Below, in pieces: positions 36,101 through 46,297 of a DNA stretch of 64,000 bases. Position 1 is the stretch's first letter; every line of letters starts with the position of its first letter. The stretch is from contig BDSL01000051.1 in NCBI GenBank assembly GCA_003116995.1, forward strand, positions 558,001 to 622,000, written 5' to 3'. Position numbers and translations under genes: made by a program. The stretch is from Yamagishiella unicocca (taxonomy: Eukaryota; Chlorophyta; Chlorophyceae; Chlamydomonadales; Volvocaceae). The notes under the pieces were generated by a model. It was not told where the DNA came from and made no database searches. It saw only the letters and a list, made by a program, of their open reading frames with translations.

Positions 36101-39100
36101 CTGCTGCGTCCGGCAGCAGCCCGCGGACTGGCGGCGGTGGCGAGCAGCAGCAACAGCAGCAACAGCAACAACAACAGGATGAGCTGCATGGGGAACGCGA
36201 GCAGGGGGAGCAGCAGCAGCCGCGAACAGAGATTATCCTGGACGGCGGCAGTCGTGCCAGCCCACCCGAGTCCGTCCACTTCCCACCGCTCTCCCCGCGC
36301 GCAGCTGACGGCTTCCACTCCAACCGCCTCCCCGTCCCCCTGCCGCACGGCGGCGCCGGCTCGGCCCTGCTACTCCAGGGAGGCGCGCTCATGCACAACG
36401 AAAGGAGCTCCAAGAACCGCTGCACTCGCCCCACGCGCTTCGCCGTCAGCAAGACGCCCACTGACATATCCCCGCTCGACACCGCCGAGCTCCCTGCTCC
36501 CGAGGACACGAACGGACAAGTGCCGGCGGCGGCGGACGTGACGCTGGCCAACCCGCCGGCGGCGGCGGCGGAGGAGGAGGTTGCGCCAGGCGCCGCGAGC
36601 CCTCGACCCCTCTATGGCAGCACGGCCGGCGCCGCCGACGCCGGTAATGATGACGGCGTCCTGGCCTCCCCTCGGAGTCCTTGTGGCAGCCCCTGTTACG
36701 GGCCCAATATGGAGGACCTGTTGAAGATGCGCTTCACGCACTCCGCCGCCGTGAACCACAGCGCGCCGCTGCCCACCGTCACCGGCGGCAGCGCCAGTAG
36801 CTGCGCCAGCAGCCCCAAAGGCCGCCGCACCAGTGTGGGCCCGCCGGCGGGTGCGGGTCGCAAGCAGCGAAGACACAGCTGGCTGCAGGTGGGGCCGTTG
36901 CGGTGGGGTGCGGTGGGGGTCATGTCGCGTGCCGTAGGACGGGTAGTGTGGGGCGTGTACGTGTGCCGTGCCGGGAGGGTGGGAGAGGGGAGAGATTGCG
37001 TGTATTGGTCAGGAAAATGGGAGGAAACCCGGGTGAAGGGGGCCAAGGTTTGAGTGCAGAGTGGCATCCTCCACCTGTCCTAGCCCGGGCCGTGTGTCGC
37101 CCCTCGCTCAACGTGTGGGGGTCCTGCACGCTGCGGCAGGGCCGCCTCCGTTCGCTTAGGGTTTTGTACCTAGCCATAAAAGGCCACAGGCCATATAGGT
37201 CGTATACGCCATATAGGCCGTATAGGCGATATAGGCCGTATAGGCCATATAGGCCGTATAGGCGATATAGGCCGTATAGGCCATATAGGCCGTATCGGCC
37301 ATATAGGCCGTATAGGCCAAGGTAGTCATAAGGGCCATATAGGCCGTATAGGCCAAGGTCGTCATAAGGGCCATCCCAGCCAACGCGCGACACGTAACAC
37401 GCGCCGCGCCCTGCACCGCCACCTGAACCCCTCCCGGCCCTGTCCACCCGAACAGGCGTCCGATGGCAGCCAGGACGGCGCCACCCCGGGCGGCAGCCGC
37501 AAGCCCCGCAAGGACACCCTCTACGTCAACAGCCTGCTCTCCAACGCGCTCGTGGGCGCTTGGGCTGCGACCCAGTCCGTCACGGGGGGTGCGTCTCGTC
37601 CGCTGCCGCCACCACTACAACCACCATAAGCACCACCGCAACCACCACCGCACCCGCCACCAGTAACCTAGACCGTATTCACACAGCACAGCTCGCGCTG
37701 ACGCCACGAACACCTTGGAGAAATGCCGCGGCTGGCAGCAAGCCTGGCGATGTCAGCCAGCCTGCAGCGCACCTGCTGGACCCCCACGCCAGAGCCTCTC
37801 TCCCTCACCCTCCCCCCGCTTCTCTTATATTACCGCTGGCCTGGCCTCGCATCGTTTCCACCTGCAGGACGCGTCAACACTTCGATGGCGCGGATGCTGC
37901 GGCCCCCGCTCATTACCACGGGCGGCTCCACGGGCGGCGCCAGCCACACGAGCGGTTTCAACACGCCCCAGTACAGGATCCCCCCGACGGGAGTGCGCAG
38001 CGCCCTGTTGAACCGCTCGATAGCCAGCGCCACCGCAATGGGGCAGCCATACAGGGTAGGCAAGGGGGTGGCCGAGGCTGGGTGGGCAAGAAAAAGAGTT
38101 TCGGAGCTTGGGAGGAGGGAAGGGAAAGCTGAAGTGGGGGAGGCAGGGCGAAAGGGTTAGGTTCCAGGCACCTCCGTCCTGTTGAACCCCTGCCTAATCC
38201 GGGTCTTCTCGCCACCTCCCCAATCATGCACCCGATCGTGCCGGTTGCCCCCTCCCTCCCGCACTGCCAATCCTACCACCAGGCGACCGCCTCCAGCGGC
38301 GGCCTGGCTCTCCACAGTGCGCTGGTGAACCGGCTAGACATGGAGGAGTCGCTGGCGTCACGCAAATCGCAGGGCTTCTTCGCGCAGGTGGGTTGAATGG
38401 AGGTTGCGCGGCGCTTAAGCACTGGGTGCTTGAGAAGAGGTTGGCACATGGTAGATAGCCCGGGGGGGGGCGAGGTGATAGCTAGCTGTCTCCTGCGTTC
38501 CTACCAGCATGGCTCGCGCGCCAGGATTGGAGTTCGATAGCGCTCCCTCGCCTCGCTGATCCCATGAGCCGGCCTGTGACGCCTCCCTGATTGCTCCAGC
38601 TCCGCTCTCTCAACAAGACCCCCCCCCTGCACCTGCAGCTGATGTTCCTGCTGCGGCGAGGCGCCATCAAGTACGTCCGCAGCTTCTGGCCAATGCGGGT
38701 CGTGGACACCCTGCTGCAGCTGGCAGCCGCGTTCATCATCGGACTGGTGCATGGTGCGTGGGGGAGAAATGTAATCTACAGCATGGGGTAAACTAATTAC
38801 TAAGGGAGTGACCACCAATGGCTCCGCCTCGTTGCGGACGGACCGAGACGGGACGAGACGGAACTCAGCAAGCGACGGCCGCGTTAAGATCCCTAGGCGC
38901 CACAGCGTCCCTCGACACACGCCTCGCTTTCCAAAGAACCTACCCAGCAACTAAATCCTTTAACACTCCCAAACCCAAACCCCAATGCAGGCACGCACTG
39001 GGGCATCACCGCCGTTCCCAGCAACGCCGTAATGTGCATGGTCTGCCTGGGGGTGCTGTCGTGTGTGACCCACCTGCGCACCTTCAGCAACAACAGGTAC

Positions 39101-41191
39101 GTGCCGGGCTGGGGTGAGAGGAAACCTGTGGGCCGATGAATGGAGGGATAGAAAGAACGTGTGTGGGGGGGGCAGGCAGGATGTGGGGTGAGGACTGTGA
39201 GGAAAACCTGTGTCCGAGAAAAAAAACCGTTTGTGGCATATGTTTGGACACTCATGCTGGAGGACTTGGTAAGGGAGGGGCAGGGTATCCGGGGTGAGGG
39301 CAGGGCGCGCGGGTCGGTCTGGCTGCCTGGCTGGCTGCCTGGCTGGTGTACAGGCACCTGCGCTGCAGCCCAGGTGTACCGGCACACGGGCGTACCTTGT
39401 CACGCCAATGCTCCCCATGCTGCCGGCATCAACTGCATTCCAACTACCGGTACGGTGTTCCGCAAGCCCCGCACACCTGCCCGGCGATGTGCCCGATGGT
39501 TCTTTCTACCTCCTGGTCTGAAACCCACTGTAACAGACACTGCTGCCTGACCTTGCCCGCTCTCCCTGCAGGGTGCTGCTGTGGCGCGAGTCCGCCAGCG
39601 GAATGTCGATCATCGCCTACTACCTGTCTCAGAACGTCATCGACATGCTGTGGGTCTTCGCCGCGCCGGCGCTGAGCCTGGGCGTCTACTACTACCTCAC
39701 GCTGCCCCGGATGCCCTTCACCGAGTTTTACGTCGTCGGACTCTTCGTGAGTTGCGGTTGCAGCGTGGAAGCGGGAATGGCAGTGGGCGTGCGCGGGAGC
39801 GGGTGCTAACGAAGTATAATGGCGGGGACGGGAGTGGGGCGCGTGAGGTGCTGTGATGGCGGCGAGATGAGTAAGCAGACGCCGGCGCGGACGCGGTGGT
39901 GGGTTGTGATGGCGGGAAGGGAATTGGGGTGCTGCCTGGTGCGGTGGCTGGTTCCTGGCATACTCCGACGTTATGGTTTTGCTGTCACCTCCCACCCCCC
40001 AGTCCTCCAGCATGCATCTCGAAACGTCTTTTCTAAACGGTTTTTTTTATCGCATCCACGGGTCTTCCTCGAAACCCCCCTTGACGCCATGGGTTTCCTG
40101 TCAACCCCCCGGCCCCTCCCCCCCGACGCCACCGCAGGTGTGCTGGTGGGCTAGCGGCATGGCGTACTTGGTGTCCGCGGTGCTGCCCCCTCAGAACGTG
40201 TTGATGGCTGGCGTCTTCATCTCGCTCATCTTCGGCGCCTTCCTCAACGGACTGACCTACACCATCACCTCCGCGCGCGGCACGCTGATGGAGGGAGTCA
40301 TGGGGCTGAGCTACAACCGGTGGGCCATGGAGATCGTGACCGTCAACGAGCTCAAATATTACCAGGTGGGATGGAGCTGAGGCTGGAGGACAAGAGATAG
40401 GGAGAAGCAACGATGGGAGAGGGGAGTTGTAAAAACCGTTTTACGCGACGGAACAGGATAGTGAGGGGAACGGCGGAATGGCGTTGGGACGGAGGGATGG
40501 GCGCATACGTTATGGGTACGTAAGGACACGGTCAACCGCACCTTGGGCGCCGCGCTTTCCTCCTGGCCCTCCCTGGCGCAAAAACACCCTGTCTTCCTCT
40601 GGCCGACTGCAGACCGACCTGCGCAACACGATTATCATGATGGGCAAGGGCATCGGTCTGTGTGGCGTGGACAAGGAGCTGGTGGATGACGGTGAGGACG
40701 GCCCCTCAGCCGCGGAAGCCATCAGCTTCATGAGGCTCCAGGTAAGGCTGGCTGGATGGTCAACAGGGCGCCCGAATATCTATCCCTATTGCGCTAGGGG
40801 CCGGGGCAGCCGTAGTTACGGATAAACAGAGAGTCCCTGAGAAACTTCCACCGAAGGAAGTCGCTGTGCACTAGTGAGGTTGAGGCGCACGGCGGGGGGT
40901 GGAAGGATAGCGGCTGAGGGGAGGCGGCAGGCGGCCGCAGCGCTACGGCACCCACATCTGGACCCACGAGAGGAAGGCGCGCACGTCCAGCTCTTGAAGC
41001 CCCAGCTCTGAATCTCCTCCCTGTGTGTCCCGGTGTTGGTCTGACCCTGTCGCACACTGCAGTCCAACTTCAACATGGACTACTGCAACAGCTACAAGTC
41101 GGTGGCATATGTGTCGCTGTTTGCGTTGGGGCTCGGCTTCCGCTTGTTTGCGCTCATCTTCCTGCGCCAGAATTGCGTCCGGAGGCACTGA
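24168..41191 (+). CDS. ABCG-family ABC transporter with Cys-rich ectodomain and very long linker
   Basis: 32 exons: 24168..24230, 24480..24568, 24944..25142, 25626..25781, 26167..26301, 27149..27251, 27625..27809, 28377..28522, 28813..28935, 29131..29299, 29698..29833, 30226..30461, 30867..30959, 31420..31572, 31761..31906, 32161..32248, 32415..32503, 32631..32708, 33142..33268, 33493..33555, 33770..33926, 34306..34465, 34749..36888, 37456..37588, 37868..38055, 38283..38387, 38600..38753, 38991..39096, 39572..39746, 40138..40365, 40613..40741, 41063..41191. The product is 2126 residues; 25417..25488 may be an extra in-phase exon. A signal peptide ([20 protein letters not shown]) precedes a Cys-rich ectodomain ([20 protein letters not shown]) and one membrane segment ([20 protein letters not shown]). 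The nucleotide-binding domain has Walker A GPSGCGKT, signature ISGGQRKR, Walker [13 protein letters not shown] and IHQPR. Then come an EF-hand-like stretch, a 713-codon low-complexity exon with about 11 Gln, and the C-terminal membrane domain. Plant relatives are the ABCG24/28 type. The substrate is unknown. Confidence 0.93.
28628..28692 (+). repeat. tRNA-derived SINE-like remnant
   Basis: Contains CCTGACTTGAAGGTTGCGGG followed by TTTAAATGCCGCCG, resembling the anticodon-to-T-arm part of a tRNA (B-box-like GGTTTAAATGCC). An A-box-like part (GTGCCGTAGTCCGAAGC) lies upstream. It sits in an ABCG intron. It is too degenerate to be a working tRNA. Confidence 0.4.
32715..33030. repeat. GGTGGTGGTGGCAGCAGC minisatellite
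   Basis: About 18 imperfect units built from (GGT)n and GGCAGCAGC, 15-18 bp each, fill the ABCG intron between 32708 and 33142. The array is open in several frames and so generates spurious ORFs. Confidence 0.95.
37182..37377. repeat. 9-bp TATAGGCCR-type satellite
   Basis: Around twenty units alternating CCATATAGG, CCGTATAGG and CGATATAGG occur. Two longer copies carry AAGGTAGTCATAAGGG or AAGGTCGTCATAAGGG. The array lies in the ABCG intron after the long low-complexity exon. Confidence 0.95.
39481..39542 (+). repeat. Dispersed short repeat
   Basis: CCGGCGATGTGCCCGATGGT, then TCTTTCTACCTCCTGGTCTG and AAACCCACTGTAACAG. It lies in the ABCG intron between 39096 and 39572. Confidence 0.85.
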
Positions 41192-42852
41192 TGAGCTGGC
41201 AGGAGCAGGCGAACATGCGCGTGGTTCTTTCCGCGGCAGGTGATAGCCCGGCGTAGGCGTCCAGGGGATTGGAAACTGCATATTCATGCGGGATTAGCAG
41301 CAGTGGGGCGCTGTGTTGCGCCGCATTGATACGCTAACCAGTGACCCGGGGAGACCTTTGTCTTCAAGGTCCCGCCATTGTCGAGTCAGCCGCCTCCAGT
41401 CGCGGCGTCCTAACTATCGAGGACTGGCTGCCGCTGCGCGCCGCTGCGCCGCACGAGGCATGTTTTTTGTGTGCTATAATGCTCAGTAATCAGGGCAAGC
41501 GAGCTGGACGAGCACAGCTTGGCATCCACGTCACCGCGATCGTTCGCAGACATGTCGTATCGCATGCCAATAATCGCTACCGGCACGGCTGGACACCCCT
41601 GTCTTCATGTTGCTCAAGGTTGTGATGTCGCTTGTGATGAGCCGGCAGGGATGCTGCTTTTGTCAGGCAATGGGGTGCTGGGTTCGGCCAGCCATTAATG
41701 GCTTCTGCGCCCAGGCCTAAACATTTATCACATATACGTTATTCGTGTACTGCGTGCCGGAGTGTTCTGAGCAAGCTAGCATTCGTCTTTGGCGGGAGAC
41801 AGACGCTGGCGGATCTGGACGTTGGGTGGCGTTGCTACTGTCGGCTAACGTCAGTAGTCCGGCCTACTTGGTTCCTCCAGGTTGGCGCGCAGGTATCGTG
41901 AGCCCCTAGGCGGATGCCACGACGAGATCGCGCGGAGGGTGCCCTCACACATTCGCGATTGAGGTAAAGCTGGTACGTGGGCAGGAGTGGGCGCAGCTGG
42001 CGGCTCAGTAGGAATTGTAACTGTTGCTACTGGCCCGATAGAGCCATCGGGTCAGTGCTGAGGTGTGCAGGGGTTGCAGGAATGAGACGGTTGCAGCGTT
42101 TACTTGGCACGCAGGGTGGCGAGGGTTTGGGGACGTCTTCGGGACCAGAAGCTCATCTCAGTCCGTTCGTGGCGGTCAGGAGTGCGGTCTGCGGCTGTGC
42201 GGTGCTGTCAGGAGGCACTTCGTTTGGCTGGTCGCTGTGATGCTGTCGAGGGACGTACATACCTGTACAGATGCGGGGGAATGTGTCAAACACAGGAAAG
42301 CATACCCTGTAACGTGGGTTTGAAGTGGATGGCACTTAGCGTCGAAGGTCGTGGAAGTCCTCAAACCCAGCCTGCCAAATGACCCACGGGTCAGCGCAGA
42401 CCACCAAGCCGCCGAGTCAGGAATCGCACTGGAACGAAGCGCCTAAATTTCTCAAGGCACACAAAATTCACTCCTGGCAAAGGCGTCTGGTCCACAAGAA
42501 TGAAAGTGTTTTGACCAGCAAGCATGGATACTAGCCGCTGGGCGTTAGGATCGGCTACATAAAATGAGCACTAGGCACCAATTATATTCAGACGATCCGA
42601 ATTAAGTGCCACCTGTGTGTGGCTGTAGTCGGCCGTTCCCCACGGCCGCCGTAGGGACCTGCTCGTCAAGACCTGGTTTGCAAGGTTATCGACATAACTA
42701 CAGCATCTTGATCGCTATGCTGGTGCAACTTGAGCAACTGTACAAATTTAGCAAAGGCTAAAGTCCCGTGCACGTTACATTTCCGGAACCACGGCCGCAC
42801 TCTGCCGGTTGTGTCCTCACCACCTCGGGCGATAGCAAGTCACACGGCTTCC
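41192..42852. other. Intergenic region, ABCG 3' end to CBS gene
   Basis: No exon series is supportable. A TGTAA at 42016-42020 is a candidate polyadenylation signal for the ABCG transcript, although it lies beside a sequence resembling the end of the dispersed repeat. The 3' part should hold the CBS gene promoter. Confidence 0.45.
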
Positions 42853-45800
42853 ATGGGGCTTTCGGAGGCGCTCGCGGCGGCTGCGGAGGCCCTGTCGCGC
42901 CACCCGCTAAGCTCCATTATACCGCAGCACCAGAACATTATGGTGTGTCCGTCACGTGGATACGGTATAATGCATTCATACAATGCACCTTGAGATTGAA
43001 CATGGAAACTTCCTTCCGGGCCTGGACCGGCATTGTCCAGCTCAGCCGGCCTTTCGTTGGCCGCGAAGTTTCCCAAACCGCCCGACTGCGCGCTCCTGCA
43101 ATCCAGCAATAGTAACCTCATTATGTTTCCATTGAAGCGGCTTTGTGCCTTGCCCTGGGCTGCCCTGTGCTCCTTCGCTCTGCCCGCTGACGCGCCCCGC
43201 GCTTCTCCGCACCCGCACTCGCACACCGTGACTCTCCAACACAACAACTGCCCAACGCCCCACCACCCACCATCGGAACCCAACCGACCTACCTCCCCCC
43301 CGGCCCTCGCCCCGGCCGCCAGTGCCTGGAGCACAACACCTCCGTCGGCAGCGCCCTGCAGCTGCTGGCTAAGAGGCACATCTTATCCGCCCCCCTGGTC
43401 ATCCAGCCCGGGCTTGAGGACATGGCCACGGAAGACGAAGGGACGGCGGCCCCGCAGCTCATCGGCTGGGTGACGGTGGAGTCCATCCTCCGCGCCTTCC
43501 TCACCCGTAAGCCCCTCGTCTCTCTGCTGCGCGCTGCCGCTGCTGCTGCCGCCGCTGTTGCTACTGGTGCTACGCGCCTCTGCAGCTGCTGCCTCCTTAG
43601 ACCCCGGCAGAAATACAGTGGTTCTGTAACCGAAACATCGTGTTGGTATCAAGTATGAACGTATGATGCATGCAAGTGGGCACGGGCGTGGCGATAGCCC
43701 AGCGGCTGATGCGGGTAACAGACGAAACCACAGCGGTGTTGCGGCCATCGACGTGACGTGTCGTGATGTGTCGTGACGTGTCGTGACGTGTCGTGTCATG
43801 GACTTCCTGCTAAACGACTTGGCTGCAACCGCCGCTGCAGACATGGAGGAGAAGCACGGCAAGCTCCCCCGCAACATGCTGCTGCTGATGACGCAGCTAG
43901 AGAAGGAGGGACCGGCGTTTGCGGAGAAGCCGCTCATCACAGTGTCGGGTAGGCTCCAGGGAAGGGTTTGAGAGAGGGTGGCGTTGTACGAGAGGGTTGT
44001 ACGGCGTCGCCGTACGGGCGGGGCGAAGAGGCGCGCACCCAGCTTCACCTACCCGCCCCCTCTTGCCCGCTTGCAGGCAGCGAGGACCGCGGGCTGTTGT
44101 TCCAGGTGCACAGCAACGTGTCACTCCTCACCGCCCTCAAGTGGGTGGCGAGAGGGGGGATTTTGCTGGGGGGAAGGGCCCCTGGGGGGGAGGGCCGCTG
44201 GGGGGGGCCGGGAGGAGGGCCGCTGGGGGGGTGGCGAGCGGCGGTGAGGGAGGGAGCTGCCCAAAGGATGGCAGGAGGCAGGGCGGAGGGGGGCAGTCGA
44301 AGAGGGAGTCGCGGCGCGCGATCGGGCGGGTGCTGCTGTAACAGCTCTCACCCGTTCTCTGTCCATTGACCCCACCCCCGCTCTCACCCGTCCTCTGTTC
44401 ATTTACCCCCTCCCCTCTCGTCCTCCGTCTCCGGTGTCGTGTGACCTGGTCTTCGCGCCACTATCCGCCCCCACCCGTCACTACCACCCCCGCTCAGGGA
44501 CTCGTTCATCCCCAAGGGCAAACCCGCTGCCCACCGGCTTGCGGTGTTCGACGGCAGCGGCAGCATCACCGCGGTCATCAGCCAACTAGACGTCATCAGG
44601 TGCGGCCAGGGCGCGGCGGAGCAACTGTGTCGAGGTCTCGAAACGGCTCCCTACGACAAAAACACAAAAAACACGCTCTCCGTACCTAAAACCACCCCCT
44701 GTTGGAGGAACCCACTCGACACAGCTGACTTCCCAAACCCTCGCCCTGATGCTCCCGTTCCCTCCTGCCCTTCCCCTCGCTCTAAATTGTATCCACGATT
44801 CCCCCCAAGCTGTAGTACACGCTACCCCCCAAAACAAACTCGCCCTCCCAGGCACCTCTGCGAGCACCCCGAGCTGCTGGGCGACCTGGCTTCGGCCACT
44901 GTGGAGCAGCTGGGCTGGGCGCCACCCGCCGGCACGGCGCCCAGCAGGCCGCTGGTGACCGTGGAGGCATCGCTGCCGGCGTTGCTGGCGTACGAGCGAA
45001 TGGCGCGGGCGGGGGTCAGCGGCGCACCGGTGGTGGCGGACGCGGAGGCGGCGCTGTGCAGCAGCGGCGGCGGCAGCGGCAGCGGCGCCATGATCGCCAA
45101 CCTGTCTATGAGCGACTTGCGGTAGGGGGGAAGGGAGTGAGGGGGGATACAGAGTAGAGGGGAAGGGGGATAACGAGAAGAGGGGAGGGGAGGGGGGAGG
45201 GGGGCGGAGAGGACGGGGCGAGGGGAGGGGGGAGGAGGGGAGGGGGAAGGGGGGCGACGGCAGGGTTTTGGGCTGCACGGGGTTCTAGGCACAGTCGTCG
45301 ACACGGTCGCTGCCTGGCGCCACATCGGCGGCAGCCGCCTCGGCACAGCTGTCGCTCGTAGATTAAGCTGGTTGTTTAAACAGCGGCCACGCGCCCTACA
45401 CACACATTTCCGCGCCCATGCCTCCCTCCTTACCTGCTATCCCCCTTCTCTCCTCCCCCCCCTGCTCCGCCCCCCCCCGCGACCCTTCGTCCCCCTACGC
45501 CCCTCCCCTCCCCTCTCTCCCCCCCCAGCAACATCCAGTCCCAGCACCTGGGGATCTTGGCCCTCCCAGTGGGCGAGTTCCTGGCTTTGCTGCACAACAC
45601 CTCGTACCTGGGCTACAGCCAGCGCAACAGCGAGCAGGCGACGCACCCCTTCTTCGCGTCCGGGCAGCCCTCCGCGACCCCCCCGCGGGGCCCGCCGTCG
45701 CCGTCCGCGTCGCCGTCGCGGTCAGGTCACCGCGGCAGCCGCCACGCCCACCCTGGAGCGACGCCGCCGGTGGATGAGGCGGCTGGTGGCGAGGGCGAGG

Positions 45801-46297
45801 GGGCTCTCGGAGCCAGGGAGCCGGAGGCGGCGGCGGTGGGGATTCGGATGATCTCCTGCACCCCGGAGACGACGCTGTTACAGGTAGGGGCGGGGCGGGG
45901 CGGGGCGGGACGGGGCGGGGGAGGCCGGGCACGGCGGGGCAGGGCGGGGCGCGTGTTTGGTTGTGCCGTCTTGATGTTGATGTTGAGCGGGCTTGGGGGT
46001 CGAGGTGGTACGGGATGGAGCAGGCCGACGCCTACACTGCATGCAGCGCTGTGCTGACAGCCTGACCCCAACCCCGGGCGCGGTGGGGTCGGGTACCGGT
46101 ACCCAACTGACCTCGCCGCCACCGCCGCCTCCCTGCTCTCCCCCCCGCCCCACACACCCAAGGTGCTCTCGCTGCTGTCCGACAACAATGTCCACCGAGT
46201 GTATGTGGCGGCGAGGGGCAGCGGCAACGGGGCGCTGGTGAAGCCGGCGGGTGTCATCACGCCCACGGACATCCTGCGCCTGCTGGCGGGCGAGTGA
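42853..46297 (+). CDS. Protein with four CBS domains (AMPK-gamma/PV42-like)
   Basis: Eight exons: 42853..42942, 43323..43506, 43841..43948, 44077..44140, 44498..44599, 44852..45121, 45529..45883, 46163..46297. All phases join, giving 435 residues. Four CBS-type units are visible: HNTSVGSALQLLAKRHILSA with LIGWVTVESILRAF; FQVHSNVSLLTAL with RLAVFDGSGSITAVISQLDV; VTVEASLPALLAYERMARAG with VSGAPVV and NIQSQHLGILALPVGEFL; and ISCTPETTLLQVLSLLSDNN with VHRVYV and GVITPTDILRLLAGE at the C-terminus. Tandem CBS pairs bind adenosine nucleotides and regulate partners such as SNF1/AMPK kinases. The four-domain layout resembles gamma or PV42 proteins, but no kinase-binding motif can be proven. A disordered Ser/Pro/Gly insert separates CBS3 from CBS4. 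Retaining intron 6 would create an immediate in-frame TAG after CBS3. Confidence 0.93.

Noticed and set aside
36920..37447. Minus-strand ORF made of [13 protein letters not shown] repeats
   Set aside because: It is a translation of the 9-bp intronic satellite, with no exon structure.
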